64,000 nucleotides of DNA, taken from NCBI RefSeq assembly GCF_000585255.1, contig NZ_JANL01000008.1, positions 62,001-126,000 on the forward strand, read 5' to 3'. This document shows positions 44,074-53,660 of this stretch, piece by piece (the stretch's first letter is position 1; each line of letters opens with the position of its first letter). Position numbers and translations under genes: made by a program. Below the pieces are notes generated by a model, which saw only the letters and a program-made list of their open reading frames with translations, did not search any database and was not told the DNA's origin. This stretch comes from Alkalibacterium sp. AK22. Lineage in GTDB: Bacteria; Bacillota; Bacilli; Lactobacillales; Carnobacteriaceae_A.

Positions 44074-45954
44074 TTATTCAGTTGCACGGTTGTCGTCAGT
44101 CAGGTACCAAGTATGCGCACCGGCACCATCAGTGTCAGGATTCTCACCATATGTGATATCGTAAGCTCCTACACGGTTATTGACTGGGAAGACTTCATTA
44201 CGGAACATTGTCGGAATAATTGGCAGTTCTTCCATGAAGTACTCCTGCCAGTCTCTAAATACTTCCGCACGCCATTCAACATCGAAGCCTTCTTCGCTCA
44301 GCATGTCATCCATGAAGGCGTCATTTTCTTCAGTTGCCCAACGCGTATAGTTGAATGGTGCATAACGGCTGTAAAGTCCGTCCGGAGTAGGGTCTGAACC
44401 TGTTCTCCAAGCAGCCTGGTAAATATCGATAGCCGGATCGTCCGCTTCAACACGGTCATAGAAAGAGTTGAATTCATGCAGACGGCCATCAAGCAGCTGA
44501 ACATTTAGTCCGATATTTCTCCATGACTGCATGTAGTACTCTGCAATCGGCTCAGCTACATCCCCACCGGCCATAGATGCAAAGTTGATAACCAGCTCTT
44601 CGCCTTCAGGTGTTTCACGGAAGCCGTCGCCATTTGTATCTTCATATCCCGCTTCATCCAGAAGTTCTTGTGCACGTTCAGGATTGTACGGGTAACCTTC
44701 CAGCTCATCATTGTAGAAGTCAGCAAAGTTAGGAATGATTGGAGACGTTGCACGACTACGTAGTCCCTGATAGAAGCGTGAACCTACTGCATCGTTATCG
44801 ATTGCATAAGCCATAGCTTGTCTCAAGTTAACGTTGGCCATTTTCGCATCAGGATCCGGCACATTTTGCGGCTGATCGATACCATCACCTTCTGTTACCC
44901 ACTCACCCAGTTTAAATCCGATGTAAGTATAGGCGTTCTCCTGACGACCAAGAATAGAATATCCAGGGATATTTTCAAAGTTCTCGAACTGGTCAGTCGG
45001 CATGCTCAGGAATAAATCAAACTGGTGATTCTGCATTGCTGCTACAGCAGTAGAAGTCGGCACGGTTTCCAGTTCTAGACGTTCAATATTTGGTGTCCCT
45101 CTGAAATAATCTTCAAATCGTGAGTAAGAAACGGATTCACCCGGTACGATATTGTCGACTTTAAACGGTCCAAATCCAATCGGATTCTCACGAATTTCAG
45201 GTGCTGATTCTAGCTCGGCTACAGGAATATCTTCCAGATAGTGACGTGGAGCAGCATAAGCCCAGACACCGCCACCTGCTTGAAGCATTTGAACACCGAC
45301 AGACTCATATTCGATTTCCAGAGTCAGGTCGTCAACTATTGTGATTCCCTCGATACTGTCAGCTTCTCCAGCTTTATAAGCTTCCATACCGATAATGCGC
45401 TGCATGTCCGCACTGTAACGCACCCCAGGATAATCTGGGTGGCCAATGATTTCATGCGTGAAGGCTATATCGCCAGCGGTCAGCTGTTCACCATCATGCC
45501 AAAGAATATCGTCCTGTAGTGTGATGGTTACAATATTTGTGTCTCTGTCTACTTCAATCGTTGCCGCACCGGTATCCGTGTACTGGAAGTTCTCGTCAAC
45601 ATCCACAAGTGATCCCATGGTGTACTGCATAACGGTGGCATCCGGGTTACCCGTGTAAAGTTCCCAGCTGAAGATACCAGTAAATGGTGAGTCGGAAACG
45701 TAACCGATGCTCATTGTTCCCCCGTCAATGGCTTCTCCTTCATTTTCAACTCGTGTTTCAAACTCAAGCGGTTGAGGTCCGTCAGCAGATTCGCCGTTGT
45801 CATCTGCATCCTCATCTTCGTCCACCTCAGTAGCGTCGTTTTCGTCAACCCCGTTGTCATCTGTGTCTGCAGTGTCTCCATTACCACAAGCTGCCAGAAT
45901 AAATGCTACTGCTGCCGTGCTAGCCAGCATACTATACTTTTTCTTGTTTGACAT
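44074..45954 (-). CDS. oppA: oligopeptide-binding lipoprotein OppA
   Basis: Extracellular receptor for the peptide importer. The 626-residue precursor has a lipoprotein signal (MSNKKKYSMLASTAAVAFILAAC region with LAAC lipobox, Cys 23). A strongly acidic Asp/Glu/Asn stretch (about 27-60) precedes the SBP_bac_5 fold. The acidity fits a salt- or alkali-adapted surface protein. It is last in the opp operon, 18 bases after oppC, and ends with a terminator. Peptide length preference cannot be read. Confidence 0.93.
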   Translation of the reverse strand: MSNKKKYSMLASTAAVAFILAACGNGDTADTDDNGVDENDATEVDEDEDADDNGESADGPQPLEFETRVENEGEAIDGGTMSIGYVSDSPFTGIFSWELYTGNPDATVMQYTMGSLVDVDENFQYTDTGAATIEVDRDTNIVTITLQDDILWHDGEQLTAGDIAFTHEIIGHPDYPGVRYSADMQRIIGMEAYKAGEADSIEGITIVDDLTLEIEYESVGVQMLQAGGGVWAYAAPRHYLEDIPVAELESAPEIRENPIGFGPFKVDNIVPGESVSYSRFEDYFRGTPNIERLELETVPTSTAVAAMQNHQFDLFLSMPTDQFENFENIPGYSILGRQENAYTYIGFKLGEWVTEGDGIDQPQNVPDPDAKMANVNLRQAMAYAIDNDAVGSRFYQGLRSRATSPIIPNFADFYNDELEGYPYNPERAQELLDEAGYEDTNGDGFRETPEGEELVINFASMAGGDVAEPIAEYYMQSWRNIGLNVQLLDGRLHEFNSFYDRVEADDPAIDIYQAAWRTGSDPTPDGLYSRYAPFNYTRWATEENDAFMDDMLSEEGFDVEWRAEVFRDWQEYFMEELPIIPTMFRNEVFPVNNRVGAYDITYGENPDTDGAGAHTWYLTDDNRATE

Positions 45955-45972
45955 ATTCTTTCTCCCCTTCTC

Positions 45973-46920
45973 TTAACCTAATCGTTGTTTAGCGTCTGCC
46001 GAACGTTGTAGTGCCCGACCGACGTAGTTTATACACAACACCAACACTAAAATCAGCGTGGATGCCGGTAACCAAACCCAAGCTCTATTCTCCAGAATAT
46101 CTGGATTAGTGGCATAGGAAACTAAGGTTCCCAGACTTGGCACTCCGGTCGGCAGACCAAAACCAAGGTAGGACAGCCCTGTTTCTAAGCCGATACTGCC
46201 TGCAAAGTTCAATGTCAGGTTAACAATGATCAATGAACTGATATTCGGCATCATTTCTCTCAGCATGATAACCAGTGAGGGTGTTCCCATCGTTTTCGAC
46301 GCGCTGATGAAATCCAGTCTTCCGACTGTCAGCGCCCGTCCCCTGATAAATCTTGCCTGTCCGTGCCAGTTGAACACGATAAGAATCAGGGCGAAGGTAA
46401 ACACATTGTATTGCGGAACGATCGTCACAAAGATAATAATAATCATTAACTGCGGCATGATCATGATAAAGTCAATGATTCTCATGATGATATTATCGAC
46501 CAGACCAGCGTAGTATGCAGCCAGGATCCCTACTACAATTCCGATGATGCTTGTGACTACCGTTACTGTCCAGCCTAAAAGAAGCGAGTTTCTTGCACCA
46601 ATCAACAGTAAGCCGAAAATGTCTCGGCCTGCTGAATCTGTCCCTAGAATAAAGCGGGTTCCTTCACGAAACGGATCCTCGCTCATCGACATTGGCGGAA
46701 GATAAGAATCCCATAAACTAACTTGAGTGACTTGATCCTGATCTACAATAAACGACCAGATAAAGACTGTAACAAGTATTGTGATTAGCAGGATCAGTGA
46801 AAACAGAGCCAGCTTGTCTTTTACAAATTCTCGAACAATTACTTTTATTCCCATAGGGGGTGATGAAGCAGCCATGTCATCTGAGAGGACTGCCGCTTCT
46901 GCATCTTGATTTGTTGCCAT
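45973..46920 (-). CDS. oppC: oligopeptide ABC permease OppC
   Basis: 315-residue membrane subunit with an N-terminal helix (about 36-56) and five further helices from about 105. The EAA-type coupling loop near SASKTMGTPSLVIMLREMMPN contacts OppD/F. Second permease of the operon, 35 bases after oppB. Confidence 0.94.
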   Translation of the reverse strand: MATNQDAEAAVLSDDMAASSPPMGIKVIVREFVKDKLALFSLILLITILVTVFIWSFIVDQDQVTQVSLWDSYLPPMSMSEDPFREGTRFILGTDSAGRDIFGLLLIGARNSLLLGWTVTVVTSIIGIVVGILAAYYAGLVDNIIMRIIDFIMIMPQLMIIIIFVTIVPQYNVFTFALILIVFNWHGQARFIRGRALTVGRLDFISASKTMGTPSLVIMLREMMPNISSLIIVNLTLNFAGSIGLETGLSYLGFGLPTGVPSLGTLVSYATNPDILENRAWVWLPASTLILVLVLCINYVGRALQRSADAKQRLG

Positions 46921-46955
46921 ACGTTCAATTCATTCCCTTCCAGAGTAGTGTGCTA

Positions 46956-47915
46956 TTAGTCGATACGGATACGAGGATCAACAGCCATCAAAATTAGGTC
47001 TGAAAGCAGCGTTCCAATCAGCCCCATAAGACCATAGAACATGACAAGAACAAAAATGACGCTGTAATCTCGGGTATTGATCGACTGAAGGAATAAAAAG
47101 CCCATACCGCGGAAATTGAAAATCTGTTCAATAAAGATCGATCCAGTGAACAGCGCAACGATGGTAAAACCGAAACCGGATGCGATTGGCAGCGATGCAT
47201 TTCTAAAGATATGCTTCGTGTATACTTTTTGGATTGGCACACCTTTAGATCTTGCTGTTTTAACGTAGTCGGATACTTTCGCATCGATAATCTCACTTCT
47301 CAGGAACTGTATGATTGATGTCGTTCCCAGTATAGCCGTGGTTATCGAAGGAAGCAGCAAGTGGTAAAGCCGACTCCACCAGATTTCCCAGGTCGTATTG
47401 GCGCTGATACTTACCGATCCCCTGGAAGGGAACCAGTTCAGGTTGTATCCAAATATCCAGACCATTAGCAGGGCCAATACAAAGACCGGTATCGCAAAAC
47501 TGACAAAGTTATAGACCAGTACACCCTTATCAAATACTGTTTCATTGTAGCGTCCAGCCATGATACCTAAAGGCAGTCCAATACCATAGGTGAATATCGT
47601 GGACAGTAGCGATAGGCGAATTGTATTCCCCATCCGTCCACCGATTACTGCAGTAACAGGCTGCTGGAAGTTGAAGCTGCGCCCAAAATCACCTTGTAGG
47701 GCATTACCTGCCCATCTGAAGTACCTTACAATCAAAGGGTCATTCAGACCAAACGCTTCTCTTTGAGCTTCAAGCTGAGCTGGATCAATATTAGGATCAA
47801 TCATTCCAGTGAATGGATCTCCCGGCATGAAGTCGGCAATAATAAAAATAAGTATGCTCAAAATGATAATTTGAGGGATCATCAAAAGCAAACGTCTAAA
47901 AATTGTCTTCCACAT
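46956..47915 (-). CDS. oppB: oligopeptide ABC permease OppB
   Basis: 319-residue permease with the FMPGDPFTGM motif at about residue 29 typical of OppB/DppB, and six hydrophobic helices. The coupling loop TARSKGVPIQKVYTKHIFRNA matches the family. It follows oppF by two bases. Confidence 0.94.
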   Translation of the reverse strand: MWKTIFRRLLLMIPQIIILSILIFIIADFMPGDPFTGMIDPNIDPAQLEAQREAFGLNDPLIVRYFRWAGNALQGDFGRSFNFQQPVTAVIGGRMGNTIRLSLLSTIFTYGIGLPLGIMAGRYNETVFDKGVLVYNFVSFAIPVFVLALLMVWIFGYNLNWFPSRGSVSISANTTWEIWWSRLYHLLLPSITTAILGTTSIIQFLRSEIIDAKVSDYVKTARSKGVPIQKVYTKHIFRNASLPIASGFGFTIVALFTGSIFIEQIFNFRGMGFLFLQSINTRDYSVIFVLVMFYGLMGLIGTLLSDLILMAVDPRIRID

Positions 47916-47917
47916 AT

Positions 47918-48910
47918 TTAACGTTCCCCTCCTGTATTCAACTTCTCGTTTTGAAGAGAAGCATTCGGCGCTTCAGGCTTTAGTGCGACCAGGTGATTTT
48001 CACCGAAATTCTGCAGGTCGTACACACGGCCGTCCGTATCATAGTAGTCTGTTTCCTGAGCATCATATTCTGCTTCGACGCGCTGCCTTTCAATCTTGTG
48101 TGCATGTCTGGTTGTCGGATCCATGTCAGGGATAGCCGACAGCAAACGTTTCGTGTATATATGCTGAGGATTATTATAGACCGCTTTTCTCGATCCCTGC
48201 TCTACAAAACGACCTTTATGCATAATTGCGATATCATCTGACATGTGCTGTACCACACCTAAATCATGAGAAATAAATAAATAGCTTAAACCGAACTCTT
48301 TTTGAATTCGTCGCATGAAATTAAGTACCTGTGCCTGAACCGACAAATCTAAAGCAGATGTAGGTTCGTCGGCAATAATCAACTTGGGATCACTAGCAAC
48401 AGCTCTAGCTACTCCGATACGCTGACGCTGACCACCGGAAAATTCATGAGGATATTTATACATGGCTTCTTCATTCATACCGACGATTTCAAGCAAGTCA
48501 ACAACTTTACGCTTGATTTCATCCGGCGTGTAGCTAAAATAGTTCCGCATTGGTTCCGCAATGACATCCAAAATTCTTTTTTTAGGATTCATGGATGACG
48601 TGGCATCCTGAAAGATCATCTGGACATCTTTATTGTAAGCAGCATACTTTTCCTTACGGCTTCTCGCTTTATTTGTGACATTTTGACCTTCATAAAAAAT
48701 TTGTCCGGATGTCGCTTTTTCAAGACCGATTATAGTTTTACCAATCGTTGTCTTGCCTGAACCTGATTCTCCCACCAAGCCGTAAGTTTTACCACTTTCG
48801 ATGGTCAGGTTCACTCCATCCACTGCTCTGACATGATCCTGAATGGTATTCAACACACCACCACGTATCGGATAATGTACTTTTAAGTCTTTAACTTCGA
48901 TAAATCCCAT
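47918..48910 (-). CDS. oppF: oligopeptide ABC ATPase OppF
   Basis: 330 residues: Walker A GESGSGKTT, signature FSGGQRQRIGVARA, Walker B LIIADEPTSALD and an oligopeptide-transporter C-terminal extension. Begins 2 bases after oppD; dimerises with it to power import. The C-terminal ~60 residues are longer than usual and carry charged repeats of unknown use. Confidence 0.94.
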   Translation of the reverse strand: MGFIEVKDLKVHYPIRGGVLNTIQDHVRAVDGVNLTIESGKTYGLVGESGSGKTTIGKTIIGLEKATSGQIFYEGQNVTNKARSRKEKYAAYNKDVQMIFQDATSSMNPKKRILDVIAEPMRNYFSYTPDEIKRKVVDLLEIVGMNEEAMYKYPHEFSGGQRQRIGVARAVASDPKLIIADEPTSALDLSVQAQVLNFMRRIQKEFGLSYLFISHDLGVVQHMSDDIAIMHKGRFVEQGSRKAVYNNPQHIYTKRLLSAIPDMDPTTRHAHKIERQRVEAEYDAQETDYYDTDGRVYDLQNFGENHLVALKPEAPNASLQNEKLNTGGER

Positions 48911-48912
48911 AA

Positions 48913-49917
48913 TTATTTTTCCTCTCCTTCAAAGTGAAAATGTTTCCAGCAGGTACATCTCACTTTGTGGTTTGGACTTACTTCGTGTAGAACCGGGTCT
49001 TCTTCATGCGCTTCATCTGCAATCCACGGTATACGTGGAGCAAATCGGCAGCCCTTACGGGGCAGTTTCTGCAGTGAAGGCACTGTACCGTGTATGACAT
49101 GAAGTTCGTCATCATCGCTCTCCAGTTCGTGCGGAATCGAATTCAGCAGCGACCGGGTGTAAGGATGCAGCGGATTGGCAAACAGCTCTTCAACAGGAGC
49201 TTCTTCAACAATCTGGCCGGCGTACATCACGGCTACTCGATCAGCTGTTTCTGCTACTACGCCCAGATCATGAGTGATCAGGATAATACCTGATCCTGTT
49301 TCATCCTGAATATCATTCATCAAGTCAAGAATCTGAGCCTGAATGGTCACATCCAGAGCCGTAGTCGGCTCGTCTGCAATAATGATTGGTGGCTTATTGG
49401 CCAGGGCAATCGCAATAACGACCCTCTGTCTCATCCCCCCAGAAAGTTCGTGCGGATAAGCTTTCATGATTTGTTCAGGTCGGGGAATCCCAACTTGGTT
49501 TAGCAATTCCAGCACGCGTGCTTTTCGTTGTTCTTCATTCATATCTGAATGGTATTCCAAAGCTTCTGAAATCTGATTAAATATAGTCATCAGTGGATTT
49601 AAAGAGCCCAATGGATCTTGGAAAATCATACCTATATCATTACCTCTAATTCGGTTATACAACTTTTCATTTAGATCGAGAAGATTTAAATCTTTATATA
49701 ATACTTCTCCTGAAATTTTAGTATTCTTTGGATCATGCAGGCCCATAATAGATGTGGCTAATGTCGACTTTCCGCAACCAGATTCACCCACGATAGCTAA
49801 AATCTCATTGTTTTTTAGCGTTAATGATACGCCATCAACTGCATTATGGTAGACCTCTCCGAATCTAAATCCTACTTGTAAGTTGTTAACCTCTAACAAA
49901 CTCCGTTCGACGGCCAC
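48913..49917 (-). CDS. oppD: oligopeptide ABC ATPase OppD
   Basis: 334 residues: Walker A GESGCGKST, signature LSGGMRQRVVIA, Walker B IIIADEPTTALD. The C-terminal extension has GCRFAPRIPW and CTCWKH; its cysteines match the Fe-S-type cysteine cluster reported in OppD/DppD proteins. The start is GTG at 49917 with AGGAGG. First gene of oppDFBCA. Confidence 0.94.
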   Translation of the reverse strand: MAVERSLLEVNNLQVGFRFGEVYHNAVDGVSLTLKNNEILAIVGESGCGKSTLATSIMGLHDPKNTKISGEVLYKDLNLLDLNEKLYNRIRGNDIGMIFQDPLGSLNPLMTIFNQISEALEYHSDMNEEQRKARVLELLNQVGIPRPEQIMKAYPHELSGGMRQRVVIAIALANKPPIIIADEPTTALDVTIQAQILDLMNDIQDETGSGIILITHDLGVVAETADRVAVMYAGQIVEEAPVEELFANPLHPYTRSLLNSIPHELESDDDELHVIHGTVPSLQKLPRKGCRFAPRIPWIADEAHEEDPVLHEVSPNHKVRCTCWKHFHFEGEEK

Positions 49918-49938
49918 TACTTAACCTCCTATACTCTC

Positions 49939-49997
49939 TCCTCAATACTTGAGGAACTTATTAAGCTATCATTTTTTTCTAATCAAAAGCTTAATAA
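49939..49997 (-). promoter_or_regulatory. two hairpins in the opp leader
   Basis: First in the transcript, a 10-bp stem (TTATTAAGCT, AGCTTAATAA; 49988-49997 and 49958-49967). Then TCCTCAA-GTA-TTGAGGA (49939-49955). They occupy most of the 90-base leader just before the AGGAGG of oppD. Confidence 0.65.
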
Positions 49998-50007
49998 TAT
50001 AAATCGA

Positions 50008-50036
50008 ATTATACACCTAAATTCTTAGCATATCAA
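50008..50036 (-). promoter_or_regulatory. promoter of the opp operon
   Basis: TTGATA (50036-50031), 17 bases, perfect TATAAT (50013-50008) on the minus strand. Confidence 0.9.
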
Positions 50037-50109
50037 TAGAATTTTTTAACTTTATAACAATTAGTTAAATTTATTTATCTTTTTTCTAATTATATTCTCA
50101 TTTTTATAT

Positions 50110-50349
50110 TCATGAGTTTTTAGCGATATAGTCTACAGCCTTACCAACAGTCGTAATCTGTTCTGCATCTTCATCAGAAATTTCTCTACCAAAAGCGTCT
50201 TCCATTTCCATCACCAATTCGACCACATCCAGCGAGTCTGCTCCAAGATCGTCTTTAAACGTAGTGTCTCGCGTAATTTTATCTTCATCTACACCTAAGC
50301 GTTCGACAATTATTGATTGCACTTTTTCAAAAATTTCCTGTTCAGTCAT
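50110..50349 (-). CDS. acpP: acyl carrier protein (plsX-linked copy)
   Basis: 79 residues with [18 protein letters not shown], the canonical ACP motif with pantetheinyl serine. It is downstream of plsX as in B. subtilis, separated by 152 bases that hold a FabT-like site. This copy is closer to the housekeeping ACP than the fab-operon one at 3436-3666. Probable shared carrier for PlsX and phospholipid synthesis. Confidence 0.95.
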   Translation of the reverse strand: MTEQEIFEKVQSIIVERLGVDEDKITRDTTFKDDLGADSLDVVELVMEMEDAFGREISDEDAEQITTVGKAVDYIAKNS

Positions 50350-50420
50350 AGTGTTCTGCTCCTTTATTAAATGGTTTTGAAAATTTCTTTCATTCAGATT
50401 AATCTATTATTAGAATATCA

Positions 50421-50433
50421 TTTGACCAACAAA
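50421..50433. promoter_or_regulatory. degenerate FabT-like box upstream of acpP2
   Basis: TTTGACCAACAAA (minus strand TTTGTTGGTCAAA) matches 10 of 13 positions of the FabT palindrome and lies 71 bases before the acpP ATG near a possible -35. Confidence 0.4.
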
Positions 50434-50501
50434 CGTAATTGTATCTCATACTGATCATAATTTCCATATTTTTTAAAAAAATTACACAAAAGCGTCATAT
50501 A

Positions 50502-51518
50502 TTACAAATCGTTGAGTTTCTCTATTTTCTCAAAGTGACTAATCAGATCATCCAGCAGGTTAGTTTCCAGCATATCTCTAATTTGTTTGATTGTATGATA
50601 GACAGGTTCCTCCGTCGCTGAACCATGTGTCTTAATTACTGGCGCTTTCAGACCAAACAGCACTGCTCCTCCGTACTGGGAGTAATCTAGCAAGTCCTTG
50701 ACCTCTTTGAGACTGTCCTTCAGCATCAGTCCACCTAGTTTGGCTTTGATGCCGTTCTCCATAATTGCACTTTTAATGACACCCATTAGGGACAATGCTG
50801 TCCCTTCGATTGTCTTCAAAACGGCATTCCCGGTAAAACCGTCCGTTACAACCACATCCACTTCACCATTAAGCAAATCTCTGGCTTCTACATTTCCGAC
50901 GAAGCGTATCGCTTCATTGTTTTTCAGCAAAGCATACGCTCCTTTGGAAAGCTCATTTCCTTTATTCTCCTCGGTCCCATTATTTAAAAGACCGACTGTC
51001 GGGTCTTTTATTCCATGAACATGTCTGGCATAATACGTTCCCAAAGTTGCGTACTGATTGATATTCAGTGGCTTTGAATCTGCATTGGCTCCGACATCAA
51101 TCATGTTGAACACGTCACGGGTATCTCCTAGTGAAGGGAACGTTGCAAGCAAGCCGGGACGATCAATGCCTTTCATGCGTCCAATGATGAGGGTGCCTGA
51201 AGCAAGCAAGGCTCCCGTATTCCCGGCTGAAAACAGTGCCTGATTTTCTCCTTTTTTTACTGAATACGCTGCCTTGACCATGGACGATTCCTTTTTTCTT
51301 CTAATCGATTTGACTGGATCATCATCACTTTTAATGACTTCTTCTGAATGAACAATCTCGATATTACTCAGTTCTTCATCCAGTTCTGCTCTGATTGCTT
51401 GTTCCTGTCCATACAGAACAAGGGTCACATCTGTAAATTCTCTGGCGGCTCTGACGCAGCCTTTAACAATCTCTCTCGGTGCGTGATCTCCACCCATTGC
51501 ATCTACTGCTATTCTCAT
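50502..51518 (-). CDS. plsX: phosphate acyltransferase PlsX
   Basis: Makes acyl-phosphate from acyl-ACP, feeding PlsY in phosphatidic acid synthesis. The 338-residue protein starts MRIAVDAMGGDHAP, has DVGANADSKP and VTDGFTGNAVLKTIEG. The ATG at 51518 follows GGAGGAAA; the open frame to 51623 runs into recG. Also accepts products of the FakA pathway nearby through acyl-phosphate exchange. Confidence 0.96.
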   Translation of the reverse strand: MRIAVDAMGGDHAPREIVKGCVRAAREFTDVTLVLYGQEQAIRAELDEELSNIEIVHSEEVIKSDDDPVKSIRRKKESSMVKAAYSVKKGENQALFSAGNTGALLASGTLIIGRMKGIDRPGLLATFPSLGDTRDVFNMIDVGANADSKPLNINQYATLGTYYARHVHGIKDPTVGLLNNGTEENKGNELSKGAYALLKNNEAIRFVGNVEARDLLNGEVDVVVTDGFTGNAVLKTIEGTALSLMGVIKSAIMENGIKAKLGGLMLKDSLKEVKDLLDYSQYGGAVLFGLKAPVIKTHGSATEEPVYHTIKQIRDMLETNLLDDLISHFEKIEKLNDL

Positions 51519-51537
51519 CTTTTTTCCTCCGATACTT

Positions 51538-53580
51538 TTAATCCAGGACAGGCAGTTGACTGATATCGATACCTGCCTCTTGTCTAAGACCGCTGAACTG
51601 CGGATCCTGGTAAAATGCTTCATTACTTAATAGTAAGATTGCTTCTTTTCTTGCTTCTTCAAGCACTGCAGCATCTTCAGCGATGTCTGCCAGCTTGAAG
51701 TCAGGAACACCCGATTGCTTGAACCCGAACATATCTCCGGGTCCTCTCATTTCAAGATCCTTTTCACTTAATATGAAGCCATCGCTGGTTTCAGTAATCA
51801 CTTTCATGCGTTCTGCTCCTTTTTCACCTTTGGGATCGGCAATCAAAATACAGAAAGACTCTTTTGCCCCACGTCCTACTCTTCCTCTGAGCTGATGTAG
51901 CTGAGCCAGACCAAACCGGTCAGCATCATGGATAACCATGACCGTTGCATTGGGGACATTGACCCCTACTTCAATAACGGTTGTCGATACGAGTACTTGT
52001 AGCTGATTGGACTGAAAAGCGTTCATGACCTCTTCTTTTTCAGCTGGCGGCATCTTTCCATGCAGCAGACCGACCTGGATATCCGGACCCAGCACTTCCT
52101 GATAGGTAGCCTGCAAGGCTGTTACATTTTCAAGTTCAAGTGTCTCTGACTCTTCTATCAATGGGCTGATCACGTATACCTGGTGGCTTTTAGCTAGTTC
52201 TTTTTGAATAAAAACGGCCATGCGTTCAAAATGTTTTGGCCTGATCCAGTAGGTAGAGATAGGAATGCGTCCCTTAGGCATTTCATCAATCAGAGAAACA
52301 TCCATTTCTCCAAATGCGGTGATTGACAGAGTACGAGGAATAGGTGTCGCCGTCATGAAGAGAACGTCCGGGTCAACTCCTTTTTCTCTAAGGGCTTTAC
52401 GCTGATTGACTCCAAACCGGTGCTGCTCGTCAGTAATAACCAGCGCCAGTGCATGGTACTCGACCCCTTCCTGAATCAGCGCATGGGTCCCAACTACACA
52501 GTCGACTTTTCCTGCTGCCAGATCAGCTAATATACTGTCTTTTTCTTTCTTTTTTGTCGATCCTGTCAAGAGTTCAACTCTGACTTCAGTTTTTCTAAAC
52601 ATTTCATCCAAAGAGGCCTTGTGCTGAGCAGCAAGAATTTCAGTTGGCGCCATGAAAGCTGTCTGCTTGCCGTCTGTCCAGGCTGCCAGTATGGCTGCTG
52701 CCGCAACGACCGTTTTACCACTCCCAACATCCCCCTGAACCAGCCTGAACATTTGATGCCTGGATTTGAGATCTGTACAGACTTCATTAACCACTCGCTT
52801 TTGGGCAGTTGTCAGCTCATATGGTAGTGACTGAAAAAAAGTCTTGAGTTGTTTCACATCATAATTGATGCTGCTTCCCGACTGTGCCAACCGAATCTGC
52901 TTTCTGCGCCAGCCCATCTTTAGCTGATACAGAAAAAACTCTCGAAATATAACTGATTCTCTAGCTCGGTCAAGATGAGCTTCAGTTTCTGGAAAATGCA
53001 TATTGAAAATCATTTCTGCGAAGTGCATAAGTTCCAACTGCTTTAACAGAGATTCAGGCATATACTCTGAGATGCAGCCCTCATAAGCGTCCCAAGCTTG
53101 TCTAATCAGTTTAATTAGCGTCGACTGTCTGATACTTTTAGTTGTATGATATACGGCCTCTTTACCCTGACTGCTGCTGGACACAGGCAAAATCTTAATG
53201 CCGTTAAGTTGCCTGCGGGCACCATCCCATTTTCCATAGACTTTCAAAGCTTTACCGGCCTCAACTTGCTTCTGCAAGTATGGCTGATTAAAAAATGTGA
53301 CTCCGACAATTACCTGTTCAATATTCAGTCTGAAAGTCAAACGGTTTTTACGTCTGCCAAAATGTGTAAGGACACCGTCAGAAACTGCCTGTCCCTCCAG
53401 TACCACTTTTTCATTGTCCTCTATATCCTCGATTCCTCTAACTGTCAGGTCTTCATAACGAAAAGGAAAGTGGGTCAGCAAATCTAGGACAGTGTGGATA
53501 TTCAGTTCTTTCAGAGCTTGGATCCGTTTGTCTCCGACACCGGAGAGAACAGAAACCGGATCATGCATACTCTTACTCAT
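51538..53580 (-). CDS. recG: ATP-dependent DNA helicase RecG
   Basis: Branch-migrates stalled forks and recombination intermediates. The 680 residues contain an N-terminal wedge (OB) domain, helicase motifs GDVGSGKT, TDEQHRFG (DExQ variant of motif II), MTATPIPRTL and the C-terminal QLRGRVGRGAKESFC. Order fakA-recG-plsX-acpP matches B. subtilis. Confidence 0.96.
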   Translation of the reverse strand: MSKSMHDPVSVLSGVGDKRIQALKELNIHTVLDLLTHFPFRYEDLTVRGIEDIEDNEKVVLEGQAVSDGVLTHFGRRKNRLTFRLNIEQVIVGVTFFNQPYLQKQVEAGKALKVYGKWDGARRQLNGIKILPVSSSSQGKEAVYHTTKSIRQSTLIKLIRQAWDAYEGCISEYMPESLLKQLELMHFAEMIFNMHFPETEAHLDRARESVIFREFFLYQLKMGWRRKQIRLAQSGSSINYDVKQLKTFFQSLPYELTTAQKRVVNEVCTDLKSRHQMFRLVQGDVGSGKTVVAAAAILAAWTDGKQTAFMAPTEILAAQHKASLDEMFRKTEVRVELLTGSTKKKEKDSILADLAAGKVDCVVGTHALIQEGVEYHALALVITDEQHRFGVNQRKALREKGVDPDVLFMTATPIPRTLSITAFGEMDVSLIDEMPKGRIPISTYWIRPKHFERMAVFIQKELAKSHQVYVISPLIEESETLELENVTALQATYQEVLGPDIQVGLLHGKMPPAEKEEVMNAFQSNQLQVLVSTTVIEVGVNVPNATVMVIHDADRFGLAQLHQLRGRVGRGAKESFCILIADPKGEKGAERMKVITETSDGFILSEKDLEMRGPGDMFGFKQSGVPDFKLADIAEDAAVLEEARKEAILLLSNEAFYQDPQFSGLRQEAGIDISQLPVLD

Positions 53581-53660
53581 GTGCTCTCCCCTTTCTACAA
53601 AAATAGGAATAGAGGAAACAACAGAAATTCAAGTCGTTTCTTCTATTCCTATCGTTCGTG

